Assembly: GCF_038066635.1 (NCBI RefSeq)
Contig: NZ_JBBUTI010000001.1
Coordinates: 1 to 64,000 of the forward strand
Length of the DNA: 64,000 bases
Source of the DNA: Ideonella margarita
Lineage (GTDB): Bacteria; Pseudomonadota; Gammaproteobacteria; Burkholderiales; Burkholderiaceae_C
Reading direction: 5' to 3'
In this document: piece after piece, positions 9,423 to 17,541 of the stretch
Numbering within the stretch: the stretch's first letter is position 1
Layout of the letters: each line of letters begins with the position of its first letter
Notes under the pieces: generated by a model
Databases searched by the model: none
What the model was told of the DNA's origin: nothing
The model's input: only the letters and a program-made list of their open reading frames with translations
Translations under genes and position numbers: made by a program

Positions 9423-9586
9423 CCGGCAATGCTGAGAATTCTCCGCAAATTCTGCCCCTAAACCCTTGATGTCGCAATGAAACTGGCCGAGCCGTGATCC
9501 CCCCGTTGTGGCGGAATCAGGCCCGGACGTTGCGTGCTTTCAACATCTGTGACGCCGTGTAAGGTGTCCTCATCGTTTTCCCAGCC

Positions 9587-10102
9587 ATGGCCATGCTCCC
9601 GATCCTTCGCTTTCCTGACCCGCGCCTCCATACGGTGGCCGCCCCCGTGGCGGAAGTCGACGATGCCATGCGGCGCCTGATCGACGACATGTTCGAGACC
9701 ATGTACGACGCTGAAGGCGTGGGCCTGGCCGCCACGCAGGTGGATGTGCACAAGCGCCTCATCGTGATGGACACCTCGGAAAAGCGCGACCAGCCGGTGG
9801 TGCTGATCAACCCCGAGCTGGTGAAGGTGAGCGACGAGATGTCGATGGGCGAAGAGGGCTGCCTGTCCGTGCCGACGATCTATGACGAGGTGCCTCGTCA
9901 CGCCCGCGTCACGGTGCGTGCCCTGGACCGCAACGGCCAGACCTTCGAGATGGACGCCGAGGGCCTGACGGCCGTCTGCGTGCAGCACGAGATGGACCAC
10001 CTGATGGGCAAGGTGTTCGTGGAGTACCTCAGCCCGCTCAAGCGCGAGCGCATCAAGACCAAGATGATCAAGAAGACCCGCGACGAGCAGAAGCGCCGCT
10101 GA
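9587..10102 (+). CDS. def: Peptide deformylase
   Basis: A 171-residue metalloenzyme that removes the formyl group from nascent N-formyl-Met proteins. All three family motifs are intact: GVGLAATQ (44-51), EGCLSVP (90-96, with metal-ligand Cys92) and HEMDH (134-138, two ligand histidines and the catalytic Glu). ATG at 9587 and ATG at 9593 are both possible starts; the family usually begins close to ILRFPDPRL. The next gene, fmt, begins 2 bases after the stop, so the formylation/deformylation pair is coupled. Confidence 0.97.
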   Translation: MAMLPILRFPDPRLHTVAAPVAEVDDAMRRLIDDMFETMYDAEGVGLAATQVDVHKRLIVMDTSEKRDQPVVLINPELVKVSDEMSMGEEGCLSVPTIYDEVPRHARVTVRALDRNGQTFEMDAEGLTAVCVQHEMDHLMGKVFVEYLSPLKRERIKTKMIKKTRDEQKRR

Positions 10103-10104
10103 GC

Positions 10105-11082
10105 ATGTCGGTGAACAAGCCTTTGCGCGTGGCCTTTGCGGGCACGCCCGAGTTTGCGGCCGTGGCCCTGCAGGCGCTGCTGGACGCCGGCATTGACGTG
10201 CCGCTGGTGCTGACCCAGCCCGACCGCCCCGCCGGCCGCGGCATGAAGCTGCTGCCATCGCCCGTGAAGGCGCTGGCGGTGTCGCACGGTATTCCGGTGG
10301 CGCAGCCGCGCAGCCTGCGCCTGGACGGCAAGTTTCCCGAAGAAGCGGCGCAAGGTCTGGCAGCGCTGCAAGCTGCCCAGATCGACGTGATGGTGGTGGC
10401 GGCGTACGGCCTGATCCTGCCGCAATGGGTGCTGGACTTGCCGCCGCTCGGGTGCCTGAACATCCACGGCTCGGTGCTGCCGCGCTGGCGCGGTGCAGCG
10501 CCCATCCATCGGGCGATCGAGGCTGGTGATGCCTTGACCGGCATCACGGTGATGCAGATGGACATCGGACTGGACACCGGCGCCATGCTGGCCGTCGAGA
10601 CCGACGCCATTCTGCCGACCGATACGACGGCGGTGCTGCACGACCGCCTGGCCGCCATGGGTGGCCGGATGATGGTGGACGTGCTGCAGCGCACGGCAAA
10701 TCAGGGGCGCCTGCCGAGCGAACCCCAGCCTTTTGAGGGCGTGACCTACGCCCACAAGATCGACAAGTCGGAAAGCGCCATCGACTGGCGCGAGCCGGCA
10801 GCGCTGATTGAGCGGCGCGTGCGTGCCTTCGACCCGTTCCCTGGCGCCAGCTTCCAGTGCGACGGCGAGGTGGTGAAGGTCTGGCAGGCCAGCGTGGTGC
10901 CCGGTGACGGTGCTGCCCCCGGCAGCGTGACGCAGACGGACGGCGCCCTGGTGGTGGCTTGCGGCGAAGGCGCCTTGTCGCTGCAGCAGCTGCAACGGCC
11001 CGGCGGCAAGCGCGGGCCCGTGAGTGCCTTCCTGCAGGCGCATCCCGACTTGCTGGGCAAAAACCTGCTGGCCGTCGCCTGA
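10105..11082 (+). CDS. fmt: Methionyl-tRNA formyltransferase
   Basis: A 325-residue enzyme that transfers the formyl group of 10-formyltetrahydrofolate to initiator Met-tRNA. The N-terminal formyltransferase fold contains FAGTPEFAA (11-19), the tRNA-contacting loop QPDRPAGRGMKL (38-49) and the catalytic Asn119/His121 in LNIHGSVLPRWRGAAPI, plus Asp157 in GLDTG. The C-terminal OB-like domain starts near 210. It directly follows def. Confidence 0.97.
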   Translation: MSVNKPLRVAFAGTPEFAAVALQALLDAGIDVPLVLTQPDRPAGRGMKLLPSPVKALAVSHGIPVAQPRSLRLDGKFPEEAAQGLAALQAAQIDVMVVAAYGLILPQWVLDLPPLGCLNIHGSVLPRWRGAAPIHRAIEAGDALTGITVMQMDIGLDTGAMLAVETDAILPTDTTAVLHDRLAAMGGRMMVDVLQRTANQGRLPSEPQPFEGVTYAHKIDKSESAIDWREPAALIERRVRAFDPFPGASFQCDGEVVKVWQASVVPGDGAAPGSVTQTDGALVVACGEGALSLQQLQRPGGKRGPVSAFLQAHPDLLGKNLLAVA

Positions 11083-11160
11083 CTTGAACTTCCGCTCCCC
11101 GGCCGCATCTGATGGCCTGGGGCATGTGCCCCGTGGCACCTGACTGAAAGGGTCGAGTCG

Positions 11161-12015
11161 ATGTTCAACCTGCTCAAGACCGCCGTGCTGATGGCGGCCA
11201 TCACCGCGCTGTTCATGGCCGTGGGCAACGCCCTGGGTGGACAGGCCGGCATGATGCTGGCGCTGTTGGTGGCCGTGGGGATGAACTTCTTCAGCTACTG
11301 GTTCTCGGACAAGATGGTCCTGCGCATGTACAACGCGCAGGAGGTCGACGCGCAATCGGCGCCCCAGTTCTACCGCATGGTCCAGGAGTTGGCGCAGAAA
11401 GCCGACCTGCCCATGCCGCGGGTGTACCTCATCCAGGAAGATGCGCCCAACGCCTTCGCCACCGGCCGCAACCCCGCCAACGCCGCCGTGGCGGCCACCA
11501 CCGGCATCCTGCGGGTGCTGAGCGAGCGTGAACTGCGTGGCGTCATGGCCCACGAGCTGGCTCACGTGAAGCACCGCGACATCCTGATCTCGACCATCAG
11601 CGCCACCATGGCCGGTGCCATCGGCATGCTGGCGAATTTCGGCATGCTGCTCGGCGGCCGCGACAGTGAGGGCCGTCCTGCGAACCCGCTGGTGGGTTTG
11701 ATGGTGATGATCCTGGCGCCGATGGCCGCCGGCCTGATCCAGATGGCCATCAGCCGTGCCCGTGAATTTGAAGCCGACCGTGGCGGTGCCGAGATCTCGG
11801 GTGATCCTGAAGCGCTGGCTTCGGCCCTGCAGAAGATCCACCGCATCGCCCAGGGCCTGCCGCTGGAGGCCGCCGAGCGCCACCCGGAAACAGCCCAGAT
11901 GATGATCATGAACCCGCTGTCCGGTGGTGGCCTGCGAGGCTTGTTCTCGACCCACCCTGCCACCGAAGACCGGGTGGAGCGCTTGCTGGCGCTGGCCCAG
12001 CAGATGCGTCGCTGA
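11161..12015 (+). CDS. htpX: Membrane-bound zinc protease HtpX
   Basis: A 284-residue M48-family inner-membrane metalloprotease involved in quality control of membrane proteins. Two N-terminal helices (about 4-20 and 28-45) precede the cytosolic catalytic part, with HELAH at 131-135 and the third zinc-ligand glutamate in EFEADRGG (about 202-209). Two further hydrophobic segments lie between these motifs. A GGGTCG-type site just before ATG 11161 is the only SD candidate. It is 78 bases downstream of fmt. Confidence 0.95.
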   Translation: MFNLLKTAVLMAAITALFMAVGNALGGQAGMMLALLVAVGMNFFSYWFSDKMVLRMYNAQEVDAQSAPQFYRMVQELAQKADLPMPRVYLIQEDAPNAFATGRNPANAAVAATTGILRVLSERELRGVMAHELAHVKHRDILISTISATMAGAIGMLANFGMLLGGRDSEGRPANPLVGLMVMILAPMAAGLIQMAISRAREFEADRGGAEISGDPEALASALQKIHRIAQGLPLEAAERHPETAQMMIMNPLSGGGLRGLFSTHPATEDRVERLLALAQQMRR

Positions 12016-12021
12016 GCCCCA

Positions 12022-12044
12022 CGGCAGGCTCAAGTGCCTGCCGC
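12022..12044 (+). terminator. GC hairpin after htpX, no U-tract
   Basis: CGGCAGGC (12022-12029) and its exact complement GCCTGCCG pair around a loop of about 6 bases immediately after the htpX stop. No T-run follows, so it is either a weak or Rho-assisted terminator or a 3'-end stabiliser. Confidence 0.5.
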
Positions 12045-12060
12045 CGCGGCCGATAAGAGG

Positions 12061-12089
12061 AGGACACCGTGTGGTGTCCTTTTCCTTTT
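12061..12089 (+). terminator. Rho-independent terminator before the lipoprotein gene
   Basis: AGGACACC (12061-12068), loop GTGT, GGTGTCCT (12073-12080), then TTTCCTTTT. This is a good intrinsic terminator for def-fmt-htpX. It ends only about 5 bases before the ATG of the next gene, leaving no room for a separate promoter or SD. Confidence 0.75.
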
Positions 12090-12093
12090 GGCC

Positions 12094-12489
12094 ATGACCC
12101 TCTTCCGATCCACGACCCTGCCTGTACTGGCGCTGGTGAGCATGCTCGCCGGCTGCGACATGCTCGGTATCGAGACGCCGGAGAAGCGCAGCGGCGAGGG
12201 CAAGGCCATCGGTGCTGCCTGCCGCCATGCCGGCCGGGCCATCGAAGACTGCTACACCTTGAACGCCAAGGGTGACAAGTCCGCCATCTACGCCGGTTGG
12301 CGCGAGATGGACGACTACATGCGCGAGAACAAGCTCGAGCCGGTGATTCCGGTCATCAAGCCGGAAGACCTCAAACCCAAGCCGAAACCCAAGCCGAAAC
12401 CCAAGCCTGAAGGCGAGGGTGACGACGGCGGCGCCAAGGCAGACGCCGGCGCCGACGAGAAGCCGGCAAAGAAGGCCTCCGGCCACTGA
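12094..12489 (+). CDS. Small lipoprotein with KP-repeat linker
   Basis: A 131-residue lipoprotein of unknown function. The signal sequence ends in the lipobox LAGC (Cys16) after a short hydrophobic core (LPVLALVSML). The body carries conserved-looking cysteines in AACRHAGRAIEDC, then a (Lys-Pro) repeat of about ten residues starting near 90 and an acidic/alanine tail. The KP repeat suggests an extended spacer across the periplasm. An alternative GTG start at 12034 would add 20 residues and translate through the terminator hairpin; ATG 12094 gives the cleaner signal peptide but has no Shine-Dalgarno sequence. Confidence 0.7.
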   Translation: MTLFRSTTLPVLALVSMLAGCDMLGIETPEKRSGEGKAIGAACRHAGRAIEDCYTLNAKGDKSAIYAGWREMDDYMRENKLEPVIPVIKPEDLKPKPKPKPKPKPEGEGDDGGAKADAGADEKPAKKASGH

Positions 12490-12597
12490 GGCGGCGCAGG
12501 GCGCGGGCGTTGACCCGGGCCGGATGCCACACCCGGCGCCGGCCCCGCCGCGCCGGCTCAGTCCGCTGCCCGTACCCGGTTCGGAATCGATGCACGG

Positions 12598-12621
12598 TGC
12601 CGGCATAGGACAATGCCGGCA
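12598..12621 (+). promoter_or_regulatory. Hairpin over the azlC translation start
   Basis: TGCCGGCAT (12598-12606) and ATGCCGGCA (12613-12621) are perfect 9-base complements with a 6-base loop AGGACA. The right arm ends on the A of the azlC ATG and the loop holds the only SD-like AGGA. The same bases include GACAAT (12609-12614), a -10-like hexamer 6 bases before ATG. Confidence 0.5.
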
Positions 12622-13355
12622 TGAGCTCCCCTGTGCCGCATTGGCAACACCCTGAATTCCGCCGCGGCGCGCGCGACATGGTGGGCATCGCCCTCGGCAT
12701 CGGTGCCTGGGGTCTGGTGACCGGCATGGCGATGGTCAAGAGCGGATTGGGCCTGCCGCTGTCGCTGATGATGTCGATGCTGGTGTTTGCCGGCAGCGCG
12801 CAACTCGCGGCGCTGCCACTGATTGCCGCCGGCGCGCCGATCTGGGTGGTCTGGGCCACGGCCATCTGCGTGAACCTGCGGTTCGTCATCTTCAGTGCCG
12901 GCTGGCGTCCGTATTTCGGACATCTGCCGCGCCGGCAGCGGCTGGTGCTGTCGTACTTCACCGCCGACCTGAACTACGTCTGCTTCATGCGCCGCTTCCC
13001 CGAGCCCCGGCCCGAGGAAGGGCAACTGCCTTACTTCTGGGGCGGCGTGGCCGTGAACTGGACGGCCTGGCATGTGTTGTCGATCACCGGCATCTTCCTG
13101 GCCGATGTCATTCCAAGCCAGTGGGGCCTGGGCTTTGCCGGCGTGCTGGCGCTGCTGGGCCTGACCGGCTCGCTGCTGTCTGACAAGGCCACCTGGGTGG
13201 CGGCGGTGGTGGCCGGCTGCGCATCGGTGGCGGCCTACGCCATGCCGCTGAAGCTCAACATCGTGATCGCGATTGCCGCTGCGGTGGCCGTGGGCGTGAT
13301 GATGGACCACGCCAAGCAGGCCCTGGCCGGCCGCACCACCGGGGGCGCACCATGA
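12621..13355 (+). CDS. azlC: AzlC family amino-acid exporter, large subunit
   Basis: A 244-residue multi-pass inner-membrane protein of the AzlC family, which with AzlD forms a branched-chain amino-acid exporter (BrnFE-like). About seven hydrophobic segments are visible; the family-typical FAGSAQLAALPLI is near 54-66 and NLRFVIFSAGWRPYF near 84-98. It overlaps azlD by 4 bases (ATGA), so the pair is translationally coupled. Substrate is inferred from family only. Confidence 0.9.
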   Translation: MSSPVPHWQHPEFRRGARDMVGIALGIGAWGLVTGMAMVKSGLGLPLSLMMSMLVFAGSAQLAALPLIAAGAPIWVVWATAICVNLRFVIFSAGWRPYFGHLPRRQRLVLSYFTADLNYVCFMRRFPEPRPEEGQLPYFWGGVAVNWTAWHVLSITGIFLADVIPSQWGLGFAGVLALLGLTGSLLSDKATWVAAVVAGCASVAAYAMPLKLNIVIAIAAAVAVGVMMDHAKQALAGRTTGGAP

Positions 13356-13681
13356 CGACCTGGGAAGCTGCGCTGACGATTGCCGGGCTGGCGCTGATCA
13401 CGGTGCTGACCCGCGGCTTCTTCCTGATCCCCGAGCGCGAGGTGCCCATTCCCACCTGGCTGCGCGAGGCCCTGCGTTATGCGCCGCTGGCCGCGCTGGT
13501 GGCCGTGGTGGTGCCCGAGATCGTGCTGACCCAGGGGCAGCTCATCCACACCTGGCAGGACGCGCGCCTGTTTGCCGCCTTGACCGGGGGACTGTGGTTC
13601 TGGTGGCAGCGTGGCATTCTCGGCACCATCCTCAGCGGCACCGCGGTGATGCTGGTCCTGCGCATCGGCCTGGGCTGGTAG
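13352..13681 (+). CDS. azlD: AzlD family amino-acid exporter, small subunit
   Basis: A 109-residue membrane protein with three to four hydrophobic helices, including LTIAGLALITVLTRGFFL near the N terminus. RYAPLAALVAVVVPE near 48-62 is typical of AzlD. The start overlaps the azlC stop (ATGA). It supplies the small subunit of the two-component exporter; the amino acid exported cannot be read from the sequence. Confidence 0.9.
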   Translation: MTTWEAALTIAGLALITVLTRGFFLIPEREVPIPTWLREALRYAPLAALVAVVVPEIVLTQGQLIHTWQDARLFAALTGGLWFWWQRGILGTILSGTAVMLVLRIGLGW

Positions 13682-13755
13682 CCGCCGCGCATTGCACACC
13701 GTTTGCCGAGTGAGATTTCCTTTCCTTTCCAACCTTTCAGAGACAAGCCTTCATC

Positions 13756-14949
13756 ATGAACGTGATCCGCTTCACTGACCTCGTTGCCCAGGGCCGTGCC
13801 CAGGGCCAGCGCGTTTTCATCCGTGCTGACCTGAACGTGCCGCAGGACGACGCCGGCAACATCACCGAAGACACCCGCGTGCGCGCCTCGGTGCCCTGCA
13901 TCGAGCTGGCGCTGAAGGCTGGCGCCGCCGTGATGGTGACGTCCCACCTGGGCCGCCCGACCGAAGGCGAGTTCAAGGCCGAGGATTCGCTGGCCCCGGT
14001 GGCCCAGCGCCTTGGCGAGCTGCTGGGCCGCGAAGTGCGCCTGGTGTCCAGCTGGGTTGACGGCGTGACCGTGGCTGCAGGTGAGGTGGTGCTGTTGGAA
14101 AACTGCCGCGTCAACAAGGGCGAGAAGAAGAACAACGCCGAGCTGGCGAAGAAGATGGCCGCCCTGTGCGACATCTACGTCAACGACGCGTTCGGCACGG
14201 CGCACCGCGCCGAAGCCACCACCTACGGCATCGCCGAGTACGCCCCCGTGGCCTGCGCCGGCCCCTTGCTGGCCGCAGAAATTGACGCCATCACCAAGGC
14301 GCTGGCGCAACCGAAGCGCCCGCTGGTGGCCATCGTCGCCGGCTCCAAGGTGTCGACCAAGCTGACCATCCTGCAAAGCCTGTCGAACAACGTGGACGGC
14401 CTGATCGTGGGTGGCGGCATCGCCAACACCTTCATGCTGGCCGCCGGTCTGAACATCGGCAAGAGCCTGGCGGAAGTCGATCTGGTTGGTGAAGCCAAGG
14501 CCGTGATCGAAGCGATGGCCGCACGCGGCGCCGCTGTGCCGATCCCGGTGGACGTGGTGTGTGCCAAGACCTTCTCGGCCACCGCTGAAGCCACCGTGAA
14601 GGCCGCCACCGACGTGGCCGACGACGACCTGATCCTCGACATCGGACCGAAGACCGCCGCCATCCTGGCTGAGCAACTCATGGCTTCCGGCACCATCGTC
14701 TGGAACGGCCCGGTGGGCGTGTTCGAGTTCGATGCGTTCTCGCACGGCACCGAGGCCATCGCCCGCGCCGTGGCGGCCTCCGATGCGTTCAGCATCGCTG
14801 GTGGTGGCGACACGCTGGCGGCCATCGCCAAGTACGGCATCGAGCAGGACGTCGGCTACATCTCCACCGGTGGCGGCGCCTTCCTGGAAGTGCTGGAAGG
14901 CAAGACCCTGCCGGCTTTCGAGATCCTGAGCCGTCGCGCTGCGGGTTGA
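13756..14949 (+). CDS. pgk: Phosphoglycerate kinase
   Basis: A 397-residue glycolytic/gluconeogenic enzyme interconverting 1,3-bisphosphoglycerate and 3-phosphoglycerate with ATP formation. Landmarks: RADLNVP (23-29), the substrate loop TSHLGRP (about 62-68), VAGSKVSTKL near 194-203, and the nucleotide-binding GGGDTLAAI near the C terminus. The sequence is intact and of normal length. It begins the pgk-maeB-pyk-fba carbon block; gap is not in the window. Confidence 0.97.
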   Translation: MNVIRFTDLVAQGRAQGQRVFIRADLNVPQDDAGNITEDTRVRASVPCIELALKAGAAVMVTSHLGRPTEGEFKAEDSLAPVAQRLGELLGREVRLVSSWVDGVTVAAGEVVLLENCRVNKGEKKNNAELAKKMAALCDIYVNDAFGTAHRAEATTYGIAEYAPVACAGPLLAAEIDAITKALAQPKRPLVAIVAGSKVSTKLTILQSLSNNVDGLIVGGGIANTFMLAAGLNIGKSLAEVDLVGEAKAVIEAMAARGAAVPIPVDVVCAKTFSATAEATVKAATDVADDDLILDIGPKTAAILAEQLMASGTIVWNGPVGVFEFDAFSHGTEAIARAVAASDAFSIAGGGDTLAAIAKYGIEQDVGYISTGGGAFLEVLEGKTLPAFEILSRRAAG

Positions 14950-14957
14950 GTGCCTGA

Positions 14958-14977
14958 GCCCGGGCGCTCGCCCGGGC
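14958..14977 (+). terminator. GC-only hairpin after pgk
   Basis: GCCCGGGC, loop GCTC, GCCCGGGC: a perfect 8-base stem 9 bases after the pgk stop, without a following T-run. Probably marks the 3' end of the pgk message, but efficiency as an intrinsic terminator is doubtful. Confidence 0.5.
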
Positions 14978-14980
14978 AAC

Positions 14981-15014
14981 ATCGCCCCATGCAAGTTTTG
15001 CATGATGTGGCGAT
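14981..15014 (+). promoter_or_regulatory. Two-tier hairpin in the maeB leader
   Basis: ATCGCC (14981-14986) pairs with GGCGAT (15009-15014), enclosing a second stem ATGCAA/TTGCAT (14989-14994 with 14998-15003) with a 3-base loop. It lies 68 bases upstream of maeB. It could be the 3' end of the pgk transcript or a leader element of maeB. No known riboswitch is recognised. Confidence 0.4.
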
Positions 15015-15082
15015 TGCGGACGAGGGGCAGTGGTGGGGCGGGCTAAATTGCCAATTCCCCCCGCTGAAACCCCCTTCCGCCG

Positions 15083-17398
15083 ATGACCAAGCCTTCACTG
15101 TCCCCAGCCGAACAAGCTCTGCGTGACGCTGCCCTGGAATACCACCGCAGCCCGACGCGCGGCAAGATCGCCGTCACGCCCTCCAAGCCGCTGTCGAATC
15201 AGCGCGACCTGAGTCTGGCGTACTCGCCCGGTGTGGCCTATGCCTGCCTGGCCATCGAGGAAGAGCCGACGCTGGCCGCCGACTACACCTCGCGCGCCAA
15301 CCTGGTCGGTGTGATCACCAACGGCACCGCCGTGCTCGGCCTCGGCAACATCGGCCCGCTGGCGAGCAAGCCGGTGATGGAAGGCAAGGGCTGCCTGTTC
15401 AAGAAGTTCGCCGGCATCGATGTGTTTGACATCGAGCTGGCTGAAAACGACCCCGACAAGCTGGTCGAGATCATTGCCGCGATGGAGCCCACGCTCGGCG
15501 GCATCAACCTCGAAGACATCAAGGCGCCCGAGTGCTTCTACGTCGAGAAGAAGCTGCGTGAACGCCTGAGCATTCCGGTGTTCCATGACGACCAGCACGG
15601 CACGGCCATCATCTCCGGCGCGGCCTTGCTGAACGGCCTGGAACTGGTCGGCAAGCGCATCGACGAGGTCAAGCTGGCCGTGTCGGGCGCCGGTGCCGCC
15701 GCCATCGCCTGCCTGGACTTGATGGTGGGCCTGGGCGTGAAGCCGGCCAACATCTTCGTGTGCGATTCCAAGGGCGTGATCCGCGCCGGCCGTGGCGACA
15801 AGCTCGACGAATCGAAGCAGCGTTATTGCCAGCAGACCGAGCACAGCACCTTGGCTGACGTGGTCAACGGCGCCGACGTGTTCCTGGGTTGCTCCGCGGC
15901 CGGCGTGCTGACGGCCGAGATGGTGAAGACCATGGCGGCCCAGCCCATCATCCTGGCGCTGGCCAACCCCGAGCCCGAGATTCGCCCGGAGCTGGCCAAG
16001 GCCGCACGGCCGGATTGCATCATCGCCACCGGCCGCTCGGACTACCCGAACCAGGTCAACAACGTCCTGTGCTTCCCGTACATCTTCCGCGGTGCGCTCG
16101 ACTGCGGTGCCTCGCGCATCACCGAAGAGATGAAGCTGGCCTGCGTGCGCGAAATCGCGGCGCTGGCCAAGGCGGAAGCCTCGGACGAGGTGGCGGCCGC
16201 CTACGTCGGCAAGGAGCTGAAGTTCGGCCCGGATTACCTGATCCCGACACCGTTCGATGCCCGCCTGATCCTGCGCATCGCACCTGCCGTGGCCCAGGCA
16301 GCAGCCGACAGTGGCGTGGCCACCCGTCCCATCACCGACATGGCCGCCTACCGCGACAGCCTGAGCCGCTACGTCTACCAGACGGGCATGTTCATGCGCC
16401 CGGTCTTCACGGCTGCGAAGGCGGCCTGCGCCCGCAACGCCGCCCGCGTGGTGTATGCCGAGGGCGAGGACGAGCGCGTTCTGCGCGCGGTGCAGGTGGT
16501 GCTTGATGAAGGTCTGGCCAAGCCGATCCTGATCGGCCGCCCCGCGGTGATCGCCATGCGCATCGAGCGCGCCGGCCTGCGCCTGAAGCCGGGCGTCGAC
16601 TTCGAGGTGGTCGATCCGGAAGACGATCCGCGTTACCGCGCCTGCTGGGAGGCCTATCACCAGCTGATGGGCCGCGAGGGTGTGTCGCCCGACGCCGCCA
16701 AGGCCGCGCTGCGCCGCTCCAACACGCTGATCGCATCGATGCTGGTCAAGCGCGGTGACGCCGACGCGATGCTGTGTGGCCTGGTGGGCCGCTTCGATGC
16801 CCACTTCGAGCACGTCAAGACGGTCATCGGCGCGCGCCCCGGCACCGGCGTGATGGCCACGATGAACGCGTTGATGCTGGACCAGCACACGCTGTTCATC
16901 ACCGACACCTTTGTCAACGAACTGCCCAGCGCCGAGGAAATGGCGGAGATTGCCCTGATGGCTGCCGATGAAGTCCAGCGCTTCGGCCTGCCGCCGAAGG
17001 TCGCCTTCCTGAGCCACTCGATGTACGGCAGCTCCAGCCGCCCCAGCGCCAAGCGTTCGCGCGCGGCCCGTGATCTGTTCGTCAAGCGCGCCCCGCACAT
17101 CGAGTGCGACGGCGAAATGCACGGCGACGCGGCGCTGTCTGACGACATCCGCCAGGCCGTGCTGCCCGAGACCACGCTGAGTGGCGCGGCCAACGTGCTG
17201 GTGCTGCCGAACATCGACGCCGCGAACATCCTGTTCAACGTGCTGAAGGTGACGGCCGGCCACAACGTCACGGTGGGCCCGATCCTGCTGGGCGCTGCGG
17301 CACCGGTGCACATCCTGACGCCGTCGGCCACCATGCGCCGCGTCGTCAACATGACGGCCCTGGCCGTGGCCGACGTGGCCGCCACCCGCGGCCTTTGA
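15083..17398 (+). CDS. maeB: NADP-dependent malic enzyme (MaeB type, with PTA-like domain)
   Basis: A 771-residue enzyme decarboxylating malate to pyruvate. The N-terminal malic domain carries AYSPGVAYAC (about 46-55) and the FHDDQHGTAI motif (about 166-175). The NAD(P) Rossmann domain has VSGAGAAAIACLDLM near 200. From about 430 to the end it carries a phosphotransacetylase-like domain, as in MaeB, which in studied homologues is regulatory (acetyl-CoA inhibition) rather than catalytic. It sits between pgk and pyk, feeding the same pyruvate pool. Confidence 0.94.
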   Translation: MTKPSLSPAEQALRDAALEYHRSPTRGKIAVTPSKPLSNQRDLSLAYSPGVAYACLAIEEEPTLAADYTSRANLVGVITNGTAVLGLGNIGPLASKPVMEGKGCLFKKFAGIDVFDIELAENDPDKLVEIIAAMEPTLGGINLEDIKAPECFYVEKKLRERLSIPVFHDDQHGTAIISGAALLNGLELVGKRIDEVKLAVSGAGAAAIACLDLMVGLGVKPANIFVCDSKGVIRAGRGDKLDESKQRYCQQTEHSTLADVVNGADVFLGCSAAGVLTAEMVKTMAAQPIILALANPEPEIRPELAKAARPDCIIATGRSDYPNQVNNVLCFPYIFRGALDCGASRITEEMKLACVREIAALAKAEASDEVAAAYVGKELKFGPDYLIPTPFDARLILRIAPAVAQAAADSGVATRPITDMAAYRDSLSRYVYQTGMFMRPVFTAAKAACARNAARVVYAEGEDERVLRAVQVVLDEGLAKPILIGRPAVIAMRIERAGLRLKPGVDFEVVDPEDDPRYRACWEAYHQLMGREGVSPDAAKAALRRSNTLIASMLVKRGDADAMLCGLVGRFDAHFEHVKTVIGARPGTGVMATMNALMLDQHTLFITDTFVNELPSAEEMAEIALMAADEVQRFGLPPKVAFLSHSMYGSSSRPSAKRSRAARDLFVKRAPHIECDGEMHGDAALSDDIRQAVLPETTLSGAANVLVLPNIDAANILFNVLKVTAGHNVTVGPILLGAAAPVHILTPSATMRRVVNMTALAVADVAATRGL

Positions 17399-17404
17399 TG
17401 CTGC

Positions 17405-17438
17405 TGGCGCCACCCCCGAGTTCGGGGCGTGGCGCTTG
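17405..17438 (+). terminator. Terminator-like hairpin after maeB
   Basis: GCGCCAC (17407-17413) and GTGGCGC (17429-17435), extended by an inner CCCC/GGGG pairing, form a strong hairpin 8 bases after the maeB stop; only TTGT follows. Likely 3' end of maeB. Confidence 0.6.
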
Positions 17439-17541
17439 TAATGCGTCGGTAACCCGCTGGGGCCACAACTGCGGATAATCTGGCGGTAACCACGGGTGCG
17501 GAAGGCCGTTACCCAGTTACCTCACATACCGGAGACACCGC

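Noticed and set aside
12361..12420. Tandem repeat near 12370-12410 considered as a CRISPR or VNTR
   Set aside because: It is an in-frame AAGCC(G/C)AAACCC-type repeat encoding Lys-Pro, with no spacers; part of the lipoprotein linker.
9898..12606. 902-codon minus-strand frame opposite def, fmt and htpX
   Set aside because: Overlaps three certain genes; composition typical of antisense frames.
15095..17413. 772-codon minus-strand frame opposite maeB
   Set aside because: Complete antisense copy of a well-defined enzyme gene; no domain recognised.
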